The notes under the pieces are model-generated. The model made no database searches, had not been told where the DNA came from, and saw only the letters and a program-made list of their open reading frames with translations. The translations under genes were made by a program, and so were the position numbers. From assembly GCF_001625305.1 (NCBI RefSeq), contig NW_017804020.1, forward strand, positions 1,350,545 to 1,414,544: a DNA stretch of 64,000 nucleotides, given 5' to 3'. Shown piece by piece: positions 11,761 through 23,261 of the stretch; position 1 is the first letter of the stretch; each line of letters begins with the position of its first letter. Source of the stretch: Branchiostoma belcheri. Its lineage: Eukaryota; Chordata; Leptocardii; Amphioxiformes; Branchiostomatidae.

Positions 11761-12227
11761 TGGGCTTGTCGTCCGAAGGTAGAAAAGGCCGCAAACAATA
11801 CAGCGTAATTTGTCAAAACGACTCAGCTGCCGATTGCTGACGGTCCCGCGTTACCCATCACCCGCACAATGACGGGGATGACATTGCTCTTTTCGGGAGT
11901 GTCCTCCATTACCCTGGCCATTGATCAGCAATGATGTTCCCGCTAAGAAACGTCTTGAGGGCCCCTATTGGGCCTTACAAGTCATGTGGTTCTAAGGCCT
12001 TCTACCCTCTTCATCTGTGGCCATCTGTGGCGTTTGGCCAATGGTCCTCCACCGATGGTAAGGTCAATCTCGTACCCAGCGCACTGTGGGATCATTCCCA
12101 TGTGTTGCCTTGTTCTTGTGTATGGCTCTGGGAACAAGTCTAGTGGATTGTTCGATTGTATAGAAGGGGGTAGAGCAAGAAAGACCTCGAGCGCCGCGAC
12201 AACCCGGAACTTGCGTTCCCGTTTGCG

Positions 12228-12446
12228 GCTTGGATTACGCTCTACGCACAATTAATCCATTACGCTTTACGGTTAATTCCCGATAGCTACAACGCATTAC
12301 GTAGAATTAAAACAGCGAATTACGCTCTACGCCAAATGCGCCAATTACGCTCTACGTTGAATTAGAGGGTCCGTCTACGCTCTACGTAGAATTAAAACGG
12401 CCGATTACGCTCTACGGAAAAGGGCTTGGGGGCCCCCCCTAAAGGC
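12228..12446 (+). repeat. TACGCTCTACG repeat array, copy 3
   Basis: Closely matches copy 1: CTACAACGCATTACGTAGAA, AATTACGCTCTACGTTGAAT, then the end AAGGGCTTGGGGGCCCCCC. The GC-run closing end is the same as in copy 1. Confidence 0.75.
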
Positions 12447-13694
12447 AACTCTTACAAATCCCGAAAATGTGGACAGAATTCCCAAACAGAGAATGAACAC
12501 ACCACAGGTGGCTATAGATGACAATGTTGTTTGTTGTTGTCATTGTTGTTTTTGTTGGTGCCACTCCTGCAAAGATGAATATAAAGGCACACTACATGGG
12601 GTAAACCACAACCTGTTTAGTACATCAATCCAAGGATACCAGAATTCCTATCTCTGGTGTTGCCTTGGGGCTGAACCAGGAAGGACTAGGCCTGCTATAG
12701 ATCTTAGTTTCTAAGACATGTTCTGAAAACAGAAAAGTATACTCTAACTGTTTACTTAATCTGGTCCTGATCTCTACCAACTATACTTTTTCCTCCTAAA
12801 TTATTGAGTAGTTGCAATCATGCCTGTAGCCAGGGGAGGTTTCCAACTTATCACGCACACTCAAAGGTCCGTTTTTTTTATCTTAAAGTCCAAGATTTTT
12901 GTTTTCAAAAGGTGGACTGATTCTGTCCTGGTAGTACCCTCAGTAAATGACTTCAAAGCAAGGTTTTATTAGTACATGTACATGGAGAGCCATCCAGTCA
13001 AGTACAAGTACAGATCCACACAACCCCATTATGATGGTTGAAGAGAAGGTTGAGAAGGCAAGAGGAGCGGTCCAAATTGGACTGGACTCTACTCTTAAAA
13101 GTTGAAACCAGCAACTAGTAGTTGAACTACTTTCTATTCCTTGCTCTACTCTATCATAGCCTGCAGTTGCCCCTAAAATTGACATCCCCAATCCTTTCAT
13201 TACATCCATGTACAGTCTGTATCACATTTCACACAGTGCCTGCATACAGATGGAAACTTGTCCCCCGATAACCTTGACGCTCCTCCAGCCATTGTGAGCT
13301 GCCTGTAATCCTATCAGTCGCGCCTGTGTCCTTTCATACCTGCATGAAATATAAATTGTCCTTGCCCCGAGTGCCGACCAGTTCAGCTCTGTACAGCCTT
13401 GTCAGAATGGATTATAGTGACGTTTCATCAGCCTTATTGCTCTTCCATCTGTTTACTTCCACCCCTTGGGATTAACAGGTGTGAAAATGACGGTTGCCAT
13501 GCTTGGTAAAATATTCCTACTGCGTACTTGGGAGACCCACAATAAAAGTTGGCTTGCACTTTGGTCAGTCCAGTTATTGCTGGGTACTCGAGTGTCAGTA
13601 ATGCTTTATAATGCCTAGGGCCTGGCTTTATGACTGTCAAAAATTCATAAAAGTTGGCAAAACGCGGATCTATCGTACCTTGGTATAATTTCTA

Positions 13695-13867
13695 TAGCCT
13701 CTACCGGACTTCAGAAGTAGCTGGGAAGAGTAGAAATTGACCAAATAGACAGATAGTATTGCTAGGGGAGTTGGTCCACTAAGGGAGTACATTTGCCACA
13801 CCTCTAATGTTATCTTTTTGACAAATTCCTACTCTTCACAGCCACTTCTGAAGCCTGGTAGAGGCTA
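13695..13867. repeat. CTACCAGGCTTC MITE, copy
   Basis: Begins TAGCCTCTACCGGACTTCAG and ends CTGAAGCCTGGTAGAGGCTA. The interior has GGAAGAGTAGAAATTGACC and AGGGGAGTTGGTCC. Both ends present, about 173 bp. Confidence 0.85.
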
Positions 13868-14719
13868 TAAATTCTTCTGAAATACGGTAGTTTATATAGT
13901 AGAGGTTAAACTGGAACCATTAATTTACCTGCCTTTCCCTTTGCTTGTTGCAGGTATGTATGGTCTGCTCAAGATTTCCACCAGAATAATAATGGCCATC
14001 CTTTATCGCACCATCACTGAAAATGCAAACCACTTTCCAATGTCCTTATCTAACCATGTGACCTTCTCACCCCCATCTGTTACCATTTGGAACCTTCCAA
14101 AACACTTTGAAGATCAGAGATCACCACAAAACGGTTCCCATCCTGAACGTTCACTTTCATCTCATAATATCCTCCTTGATTATACTTTCATAAGATACGC
14201 ATCAGCGCTTTGAAGTACAACAACAAAGCGGGGATAATAAGAGAAGCTGCAAATCACAGGTTATTTCCCAGTACAATACGGTATTTATGAGTTATTGCAT
14301 TGCTATTTTATCATCCAATAACTGTGAACATGTTATCTTGCCGTTACACTACTTCCCAGTGTGTGTGATGGAATGCACATGGGATGCTCTGGCATCCTCA
14401 GTTAACTGGTAGCCGGATGGCGATTATCAGGCTTATATGTCTGAAAGTGTAATCGAAAACTTTACATTCATGGAGAAGAATTTTCGCAATCCCCAAGTGG
14501 TGCACCCTTGGGTACAATGATGGATCTCTTGTGTTTGAACCAAATAGAATTATCAAAGATTTCCAATGGTAATTGGATCACGGTGAAACACTGAAGGTAG
14601 AGAGAGGGAGTTGTAAGTTGATTAGCCTGAACTGTGGTCTATGATCACATTAGCACTGGTAGGATACAGTCCATTAATCACCGACATACATATGATACTG
14701 TGGTAGGATCTGGACCTTA

Positions 14720-15166
14720 GGTCCGATTTACACGCAGGCAAGAACCCAGCAGTTCCAAAAAAGCGTACGCACGCGAGAATACAAAAACTGCATGTGTCAA
14801 ATTTTTCCTGTGTGTAAATCGGACTGCTTGGACATACGTCAAGAATGTACGTGCAAATCGTACGCCAGCCCACAAAGGCTCACTTTAGACTACAAACACT
14901 TAAATGGGTTTCAGGGTGGAAAAATGATGGGCTAAGTAACCGTTCCCAGTCTATAGGCAAAAAAAACCCGGTATTTTATGGGTTTTTAGGAAGCGTTTCC
15001 AAAACCAAAGAGAAACCGTTTAAGGTGGCACAGCGTTTCGAGGGGTTTCGGAGTGGTATACCGTTTCTAGTCTAAAGTGAACCTTTAGACGTGCGTAAAA
15101 AAACGCCAGCATGCATACGCAGTTTTCATACCATCGGATTTTTGCACAGATGTGTAAATCCGGTCC
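14720..15166. mobile_element. GACCCG-TIR MITE split by another element
   Basis: The left end GGTCCGATTTACACGCAGG (TTA just before it) and the right end GATGTGTAAATCCGGTCC are diverged family TIRs. The usual ACGCCAGCCC block is interrupted at about 14874 by an unrelated 213 bp TIR element and resumes after 15086. Confidence 0.7.
14874..15086. mobile_element. TIR element TCACTTTAGACTA, nested
   Basis: The left end AAAGGCTCACTTTAGACTA mirrors the right end TAGTCTAAAGTGAACCTTT with one mismatch. It lies wholly inside a GACCCG-TIR MITE, so it is the younger insertion. The interior shows GGGTTT/AAACCC-like inverted blocks; no coding capacity. The target duplication could not be defined. Confidence 0.75.
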
Positions 15167-15169
15167 TAG

Positions 15170-17570
15170 ACTTGGAGGCACCACTAACAAGATAAGTATA
15201 GTTTACAATTCCATAAAAAAACTACTGCACAGTCCATCTTCCTACCTCATTTCTCCAGTCCGAGTCATTCCATATGCAATTATTGATACCCATTAAACTT
15301 TTACGACTTCCTGCTTTGTTGCTCGCTCATTTCTAGTACCAGCAATAGAAGCATCTCATACTCATAATTGGACGTTTAAACATATTATGCTCAATTTCAA
15401 TACCCGATTGAGTTATGGTTATAAATTATAATAGTTTTCCAAATACCCTGCTTCATATTGCGGATATATCTGGGTGTTCTACTTGTGATATTGCTAACAT
15501 GAAAGTTATTACATTCAGCTGTTGAATTATGCACTAGTGGGGTATAATTTCTATATTGCAGTGTCATACTCATGCATGGCATACTGAATTGTACACCATA
15601 CATTCCCGCATGTAATAGAATTTATATCACAGCGCACTACATTGTAACAGACCCTAGCCTCTGAAAATGACACTGAGGGAGAATGAATGGTTACGTATCG
15701 CATTAGACTTGGCAACTCCACAGCCGTTTTCATCATAATCAATATGCATCGCCAATATATTTTTCTTTGCATAATAACATTATTCTACAGAGACATGGCC
15801 CAATTTATGTGACACTCCATCAGATGCAGCAATATTAGTATGCGATACAGTACTGTGTGTAATGCATTGATCTTCTGAAGACTCCAGCAAAGACCTAACA
15901 GTGACAAGACCACACATTGCCTAGTACTGAGAAATGATTTCATTATTCTGATCTAGGAACATATGAGAAGGGTCTCTTTCCACACGTAATATGATTTTCA
16001 AGCAATAAAATCAATACTTGTTGTATAAATCCCCCCCGGTAAAAGCTTAGATTATGGTTTAATTGCATTCAATTGCAATTTCAGGGCAGCAACACAAAAA
16101 AAATGTTCTGAATGAAAAATCTGTCTCATATTGACATTTACTGCCATTTCTTAGCACATTTTTGTTATCATTTCATACTCAACCATTGTAACAAGCTACT
16201 AGACTAAGTACCTTCATTTTTTGGCACCACCAATAAATGCTAGAACCAGCCTAAGGCTATGATATGAAACAATCAACAGTTAAACAGTTTTCCATCAGTG
16301 ACATGGTATTTTTGCCCTACAGATACCAGTATCCTATGATATAGGGTTGATTTAACTTACTACTACATTACAAAAACAAGAAGAAAATTGACTATGAAAA
16401 TCCAGTTTTACTGCACTGAAATCCCTTTGGGTGTGTGTGTGGGGGGGCAATAATATGTCTAGGAATAAACAGCCCCAGGTTACACTACAGGGCAGGGAAT
16501 AACACTCACAACAAAACCACATTTGCCTGTGGTGTGCTAAGGGGTGTTGTGACAGGTGTGCCATGACCTGTTCAGTTCCACTACCTGCTGCTTGACACAA
16601 GATAGAACACCTGTCAATCATATTTGACAACTCATGATAAGGAACAAAACCCTCTTTAGACCATACTGTTATCAAAACAAGTGAATACTGTAGTCAGTGT
16701 TACATACTTCAAAGAGTGTCTTAAGTTACAAAGAGATCAGGTACATTATTCAGACTGAGTCTACAGTAGTCTACTACCTAAATAAAAAACCTAAAGAAAG
16801 TAGGCTCATACATTGTACACTTCTTTCATACCTGCAGTTGGCAAGCACAGAAAGGCACATTTAGCCTACATACTAGTAATAGGCATAGAGTACTACTACC
16901 CACGAGTAAGTAATGTACCATCACATCAAGTACATTCCCACTTCTATGGCTACAGCCAGGCAAAATTTGTAGCTTTTACACAGAAGTGATGATTCTACAT
17001 GCAATTTTCTCTAGACTGCTTGTCTATGGCTTGGATCTAGCTTATCCTCTCCTAGTTTGGGCTTCTGCCTGCCTACCACTACCAGTATGGGTCCCATATG
17101 TTCACTGTATATTGTTAGATGGGTTCAGCGTATAAGTGGTCCAAGTGGAAGCTCTTTTGCCTCAAAACACAATGACATTTGCTACAGTCCGGTCTCAAGT
17201 TGGTAGCATGCCAAGGAAACACCACACTTTCATTTTACTTATAAAATTCCTGTTTTGGTTCTACAAGCATTCATAACACATTAATAGATCATTAGTCCAC
17301 TGAATTGTGACCCCCCCCCCCAAAAAAAATGATGGTAACCTACCTCAACCCAGTAAAAACGACCTAAATTATAATCCAATGCTGTATCCTAAGTGGTATA
17401 CAATATTTATGTTCTACACCCCTCCTGTTCCTATCTCATCTGGATCATGCAAGGCTGGCATATTTTTATTTCCCCAGAGTATGCCTGCTGACCTATTTAG
17501 TGGGATAATCTGTCTGGTGAAACTGCATGCCAGCAGATATACCAGCTACCACAAGACGCCACAACTCACC
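15170..17570. other. Gene-free stretch
   Basis: No exon recognised. Contains a (TG)n/G-run at about 16431-16447 and the inverted copy of a dispersed repeat at 16.09-16.28 kb. A minus-strand open frame at 16352-16675 has no recognisable domain. Confidence 0.35.
16085..16285 (-). repeat. Dispersed repeat, copy 2 (inverted)
   Basis: Reverse complement of the 8165-8398 copy: GCTAGAACCAGCCT, GGCACCACCAATAAATG and CATTTACTGCCATTTCTTA. Confidence 0.6.
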
Positions 17571-17574
17571 ACAA

Positions 17575-17816
17575 GACCCGATTTAAACCCAGGCAAAAAC
17601 CTTACGTATGAAACTGCATACATACGCACGCGAGCGTACGAAAAATCCCTACATCAAAGTTTTTCTGCATGTAAATTGGTCTGCTTTGACGTACACCGTA
17701 TGCTAGCCCTTGAGGTAACGTACACGCAGGCAAAATTTGATGTACGCAGTTTTCATACACTCATGTGCGTACACAGTTTCGTACCGTCAGAATCTTGCCA
17801 ATGTATGAATCGGGTC
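17575..17816. mobile_element. GACCCG-TIR MITE, CAA target duplication
   Basis: Starts GACCCGATTTAAACCCAGG and ends GTATGAATCGGGTC. CAA is present on both sides (17572-17574 and 17817-17819). The interior carries the family blocks TTTTTCTGCATGTAAATTGG and GCTAGCCCTTGAGGTAACG. 242 bp. Confidence 0.8.
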
Positions 17817-17819
17817 CAA

Positions 17820-20800
17820 CTCACCACAATACCCAGGGACACCCAACACAACCCTTGATCTGCAGAAATTCCTGCACCACCTGGTTTATACATACGAAAA
17901 TACAGCCTGACATCAAGGGTTACTGGGCTGCTACATAAAACAGAAACAGAAGGCCTAATGTGGCAAACATTGTGTCCAATCTGTAAGAGAGTAGGACTTA
18001 TCATAGGTCTTACCTGTACGCCAAGCAAACCGTCTGTACGCAATTCCGAGTGGATCTGGAGCCATGTAACTGGCTGCGCGCCAAACTTCATTAGTTAGCA
18101 TCACACAAGTCATTTGGAAAATGAAGCGCTGTTACTACAACCATGTAACAACTGACGAACATGGCCAGTGGGATGGGCCATTACACCCGCTTTTCTGTCT
18201 CCAGACTTTTTTGCAATAATAACACTCTTGCTGCAGGTTCCGGCTCCAAATATATGACTGTCTAGAGGTGTGGACGGGTACGGCACCCCTAGCCCTTTGA
18301 TGTGGTGTTCATGTAATGACAACCTCCTGGAGTATATTTTCAATTGCCCAGAATGACCCACCCAGATGACAGACCAGCACCCATTATTTTGTGCCTAGCC
18401 CTGTTGCCACCAGGCCCCCATAGGTTGTAAGGATGGACCAAATTACAGCTATCTACTCCCACCTACTGTAACACAGGTGCACTGGGGGAGAGACATACTT
18501 GTCATACTAATAGATGTCGGCTACACTTCCGGACTAGCTGATGATCTATCTCCTGCAAACAGGTTTTTTTGGACACTTAAAACTCTGATCAAGGGTATGC
18601 CCCCAGAGCATATATCTTCTTTCCATGCAGTTTGATTTCTATTGAGTTAGCTATAGGGTTTCCTTCTTCCAAAGAAACACAAGTACACAACTAAAGATAT
18701 AAGATGCTCTGATAAAAAGACTGATACTTTTTCTGGACTGTTGCAATGCATTGGTTATGGCAGTCAATATAGTCTCACAAAATTATAGTTATTACTTACA
18801 TCAAGGAGCTTTTACATCTTCTCCACCAAGGCTTTATTACATCTTTTTACAACTTTAATACGGTATACCCAATTCCGTGTGTAAACTTCAATAGCAGAGC
18901 TGTCTATAAATTATAACGTTGTATCATGGCAAAAAGCATGTGTGAGCTAACTACATTATAGTACATAGTCTTTAATTAACAAAATTATCTTTCAAAACAC
19001 TCCCCCTTTTCTTCTGTAACATCCTACCTGAATACATTTTGTTTTAGGGTTGCGTTGGGCACAACTATAATATAACATGCTATCTGCCATCATCGCAAAT
19101 CATTGGGATATTTCCTCAAGTTATCACTGCCCATATTTTTGCAGGAAATTCTTCTGAGTCATACTTCACATTTACAACTCTGTGTGTGGAATTACAACTC
19201 TAAGTGTTACCGTAGTTTAATGTAGCAAGTGGTCTTACTAAGTTACTTCAGCGGCAAGCCTGTCCACATAGTACATGAACTAGTACATGACAAGTTTGAC
19301 AAGCCCAGAGGAACACCTGTTAATGAGCACCATATATTCTGTCTGCTGTCCTTGCTCAACATTCCATTTCATTACTCCGAGGGGAAAACCTTTTGTCACA
19401 GGAAACGAGGCATCTTTTCTCCCGCCTAACTCCGACACAACACAGTTTCAGCAGGTGACCATTGTATCCAGTCTACCTGTATTGTCCCACTATGAGCCCA
19501 GTACAATGTACCGAGACAATAGGCTAAACAATGGCCTTGTAAAACTATGTCACAGGGGGAGGGGACTGTGGTCATGTCATAGTAACAACAAGTTTTAGAA
19601 AACTGCACTTACAAAAGGGGGCATACACACACACTTCTTCAAAACAAACCGATCTCCGGTTGTTTACACAACATACATTTAGGACAGCGAAGTGACTACA
19701 GATGTAACATTAATCAGTAACAGTTAACAGTTAACAATTAGTCACTTTCTGTATTTACACAGCAAAAAAACAGAAGAAACATCAGGGAGTTTAGAGCGCT
19801 GGTATAAGTGATCAGAATCAGATTTACCGGCAAAGCTTTGCGGTGGAAATCGACACGGTTTCACCCCCCAAACACACCAGTTTCTATTCGAATGCCTTGC
19901 GTATTATGTAACTTACTGTTACGATCTTACAGTGATCTAAACATGTTTATATCGTGTACTACAAACCTGGCACTACACGGAACGTCTCGTCAGGACAGTT
20001 GTGTTGCTGTTCCGTCCGGAAAACGTAATGGAATGTGACGGAGGTCACACAATACCTTAAAGTTTGACACCCCGAAGAGGTTGTGCAGGCGAGTTCTGCC
20101 GTAGTCGGCCGAGAAGGCGTGTCAGACGAAATCTACACCAAAGAATCCCCTTTCCTGCAAAGTTTCACACGGCTAGACTGTGCCGATAGTGTTGACAATC
20201 ACTTCTCAAATGGGCACGCAGTTAGACGGAAACTCACTTCTGTAAAAGGTGATTTGTTGAAACAGGTCTTTTACCTGTTGGGGAGGGCGTGTGCCTGATG
20301 ACAAAACAACTTCCGCTATGCCCTGTAGTCCAAATTTGGGCAAAACGCGCTCATACTTTTCACAAACAACCACCGAGGTGGTCACGACTTACCCTCTGGT
20401 GCCTGGGGCTGCTGCTAGTCGTTGTCGATCGCTTGTTAACGTTGCGTATTCGGTCCAAACTCCAGAGAGAAACTCCACAAACTCCGGCAGTACTCCTGCT
20501 TGCCTGCCGCCCGCCGCCTCTTCACTCCAAATGATTATTTCTGAGCAGGAAATACGTCATCATGGGACACTTCCGGGACCTTCCCAAGTTCTGCACGAAA
20601 CTGTGAGAGAAACAGCGACATCTAGTGATCAAAGATATTACTGCAGATAAACTGTAAAGGGAACACAGTCGTTTTATCTGGATAATTGACCTTTTGTTGA
20701 CCTGGATCAGCCATAGCAATACTTTTGCCATTGTTTTACATGTAGACTACGTTGACGTCAGTTCACCGATACCACATATCACTGGACATTGACACCGAAG

Positions 20801-21110
20801 TTATGCCCCCCTGAGAGTGCAACTTGTTTGGGTAATAACGTTAAAGTTTGTACTTCACGTAAAAACGTTTTATACCGGCATCCTTAAATTAGAGTTTTGA
20901 AAATTGGTAAGACGTGTTTTCTTTTGAAAGTCGTCTGCACTTTTTGTCACTCACGACCACCTAAAATCATACACAGTAAAATATGCAGAATTTTGCACTC
21001 GATATCCACTGTATTCTTAGTGCGAATCGTAGTCTTTCAATTTATCAAATATCACACTGTAAAGCTAGAAACAAAGTCAGGAAAGATGTTCACGTCACAC
21101 GGCTTTATGT
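17820..21110. other. Gene-free stretch, CpG-rich near 19.8-20.65 kb
   Basis: Mostly AT-rich. From about 19.8 to 20.65 kb CpG content rises and several overlapping open frames appear on both strands, which is usual for GC-rich non-coding DNA. A TGACGTCA site is at about 20753. It could hold a promoter or 5' exon, but I see no codon pattern or splice structure that decides this. Confidence 0.35.
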
Positions 21111-21112
21111 AA

Positions 21113-21215
21113 CGAGGGTGGCATATGCGATGGACCCTAGGCCTCTCTGGTGAATAGATACTGCCTGGCCAATTTGATACTGTCTTTTGCCACCCTAGGA
21201 TCTGCTTGGAGATTA
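21113..21215. repeat. MITE related to the left-edge element
   Basis: The right end AATTTGATACTGTC, TTTTGCCACCC, ATCTGCTTGGAGATTA matches 86-138. The left half (TGGACCCTAGGCCTCTC and AGATACTGCCTGGCC) is related but diverged. Confidence 0.65.
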
Positions 21216-21262
21216 GTGTCGTCATACTTGCCTACCCATCAGACAACGTAAACCTCATAAAC

Positions 21263-21315
21263 GTCACGTTACGTCACTGTGGTCTCTTTCCACCTTTATT
21301 TCTGACGTCATAATC
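21263..21315 (+). promoter_or_regulatory. CRE-type promoter block of sister exon A
   Basis: GTCACGTTACG at 21263-21273 and the palindromic TGACGTCA (CREB/ATF-type site) at 21303-21310, followed by TAATC. The same two words in the same order precede the first exon at 25.2 kb, and the TGACGTCA-to-ATG distance is 123 bp here against 119 bp there. The conserved spacing supports a duplicated promoter. Confidence 0.5.
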
Positions 21316-21425
21316 TTATTTACATCTGTGAAAGTTTGAGATAAGAATTGGTCACGCACATCCTGCGTCCCTCAATCTTGTCAGGTATTTCACAGCCGCG
21401 AAAGTCGACGTCATTTGATGACGCG

Positions 21426-21501
21426 ATGTTCAGTTTTCTCTTGATCAACACTGTCTTCCTGCTACAGATTGTAGCCAGACTCTTTGGCGTTCTGAAGAGA
21501 G
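21426..21501 (+). CDS. Solitary first coding exon, sister of the 25.2 kb gene
   Basis: An ATG opens 25 codons of a hydrophobic segment (MFSFLLINTVFLLQIVARLF, then GVLKR) followed by a consensus donor G|GTGAGC in phase 1. The exon at 25247-25322 has the same length (76 nt), the same phase, the same donor and the same layout: MF start, hydrophobic run, R at 18, G at 21, basic end. By my alignment 7 of 25 residues are identical and most others conservative. It would encode a signal peptide or signal anchor. No matching second exon is visible before 25 kb. It may be lost, diverged, or hidden by the gap at 22838-22857. So this is either a decayed tandem duplicate, a distinct gene with an unrecognised exon 2, or an alternative first exon of the downstream gene. 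Confidence 0.45.
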
Positions 21502-21756
21502 GTGAGCGCAACTTTACTTCCATAAATCTCAGACCAGTTTTGGTCACCTAAGACAAGTACATACGGGTCCTGTAACTATGATGTTCTAAGAACAGCCCAT
21601 ACCACAGGCGCTAGGCCACCGAGTTTTTGTTGAGATCTAACAATACATGTAACGTTACATTGTTTTGTAAACCATTAAATAAAATCCTTATTATTGTTTC
21701 GCGCATGTTAGAACATACACTGTGTCTACTCATTCAGCCCGTTGCCATCACAATAC

Positions 21757-21870
21757 AGTGGTCCGTTGAAATATTCCCAAAAATCATACAGTCACATAAC
21801 ACATAACACCGTGAACACGGCCCGTTGAAAGATTCCCGAGAATCATGCGTACACTGAACACGGTCACAAA
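21757..21870 (-). repeat. Inverted arm of the ~50 bp tandem repeat
   Basis: Contains GTCCGTTGAAATATTCCC, CACCGTGAACACGG and CCCGTTGAAAGATTCCCGAG. These are reverse complements of the units at 22.79-23.06 kb, in at least two copies plus a partial. Confidence 0.7.
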
Positions 21871-22789
21871 CTGATGAGGATTCCAAAGAACCATACGAAC
21901 AGATACCGAAGTCTCCCGAAGATTGCCGAGAGCCGAACAGCGACTTCCGAACGCTTCATCTTGGTTAGGTACTTAGTACTAGTATACACTAGGTGCGAAA
22001 TGCCATTTCAAAAGACCCTATTTTCTGCGAAATGCCATAAGGAAAATAAAAGTCTTGATACTATCTATAATCAAGGGGTAACTAAGTAGCCATGTAAACT
22101 TTTTGGGGGTATGATACCATATTTTAAAGAAGATATGAAGCATTTTGTAAAGTCCAATTTCCGGCGAACTGCGTTACCAGGTCGCTGCTGTACAGGTCAA
22201 TGACATCATCGCTAGCCAATCAGACGCACGATAGGCCCACATTTCCCGCGCGGTTCTAAAATGTAAACGCACACAACTGGCTACATCACCCGACAAGAGT
22301 CTTGACATGCTATGTGTAAATGTACTCTAAACACGTCCACAAACCCCACCGACATGTTTTCAGTTCTACATATGTTTCCCAGGCATGAGATTTGGAAAGT
22401 GTAGTTGTGCCCAATATCTCTAAAATGTACTATATCGTTGTTTTCTGAGTCTGGGGAGGCAAGGGACGTTCACACCGAACGTGATTCTAAGTCACATTTT
22501 GCTGCCACCCCAGTTGGTAACGCAGTTCACGGGTAGGTGTTTCCTACCCTGTCATCTTTTTGAAGTTATCATCGCTAGCGCTAGCCCCGGCTAGGGGTTC
22601 TATCGAGTCGAGCAGCGGTTTTGCGAACGCATTCGAGTTTGCGAAACCTGTTCTATTCCCGTCGGTCTTTGCGCTACCCTGAACGCCAATGTAACAGCTG
22701 AGTAATGAGTGTGCTTTTATTGTATGATTCAGCGGACCAAGTACCCAGCAGTATGTATCATATATGTATGGTTCATTGTACAGAGAATT
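21871..22789. other. Stretch between inverted repeat arms
   Basis: Contains a CpG-rich patch near 22.15-22.28 kb with AGCCAATCAG (CCAAT-like) and CCCGCGCGG, and another near 22.56-22.68 kb. No exon recognised. Confidence 0.35.
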
Positions 22790-23061
22790 CTAGGGAAATT
22801 TTTCAACGGACCGTGTTCACGGTGTTATGCGATGAGTNNNNNNNNNNNNNNNNNNNNTAGGGAAATTTTTCAACGGACCGTGTTCACGGTGTTATGCGAT
22901 GAGTGTATGATTCTCGGGAATCTTTCGACGGACAGTGTTCACGGTGTTATGTGTTGAGTTCATGACTCTTCGGATCCTTTCAACGGACCGTGTTCATAGT
23001 GTTTGTGTTCAGTGTATGATTATCGGGAATCTTAAGCTTGTACGGAGTGCACAGTATACGT
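22790..23061 (+). repeat. ~50 bp tandem repeat, four to five units
   Basis: The unit core is TTCAACGGACCGTGTTCACG, then GTGTTATGCGATGAGTGTAT, and a GGGAATCTT or GGGAAATTT block. Units degrade rightwards. An assembly gap sits between the first two units, whose sequences around the gap are near-identical, so the copy number is uncertain. Confidence 0.8.
22838..22857. other. Assembly gap (20 N)
   Basis: A run of 20 N inside a tandem repeat. The true length is probably unknown, and the repeat may have been collapsed or duplicated here. Confidence 0.95.
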
Positions 23062-23129
23062 GTGTTCATAAAACAAAGCAACAGCGATCTCAACAAAAAC
23101 TCGGTGGCCTATCGCCCATGCCCATACTA

Positions 23130-23260
23130 GCCTGTACCAGGCTGAGTCGAATGCGACTGGAAAGAGTACTAGAAATCGACCTAATACTAGCAGACAGATA
23201 ACATGCCAGGGGAGTTAGTCCGCTAAGGAGTACATTTGCCGCCCCCGCCTCCTTTAATAG
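23130..23260. repeat. CTACCAGGCTTC MITE, partial
   Basis: Left part: CTAGCCTGTACCAGGCTGAG, CTGGAAAGAGTACTAG, CATGCCAGGGGAGTTAGTCC. The right terminus is not seen. Confidence 0.65.
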
Positions 23261-23261
23261 C

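Larger units (their letters stand above)
10116..13690. other. Gene-free, repeat-dominated stretch
   Basis: Holds the palindrome at 10.49 kb, three arrays of the TACGCTCTACG repeat and the GGCGCGAG-rich repeat at 11.4 kb. No supported exon; open frames here are low-complexity translations of these repeats. Confidence 0.4.

Noticed and set aside
11224..11816. Minus-strand frames of 74-128 codons
   Set aside because: Cover the GGCGCGAG-rich dispersed repeat; low-complexity translation.
16352..16675. 107-codon minus-strand frame
   Set aside because: Begins and ends without splice context, includes a TG/G-run and matches no family I know.
20083..20650. Three overlapping open frames in CpG-rich DNA
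   Set aside because: Frames on both strands, no conserved motif, no supported splice sites.
22790..23061. CRISPR-like spaced repeat
   Set aside because: Units are contiguous tandem repeats of ~50 bp without unique spacers, and the DNA is eukaryotic.
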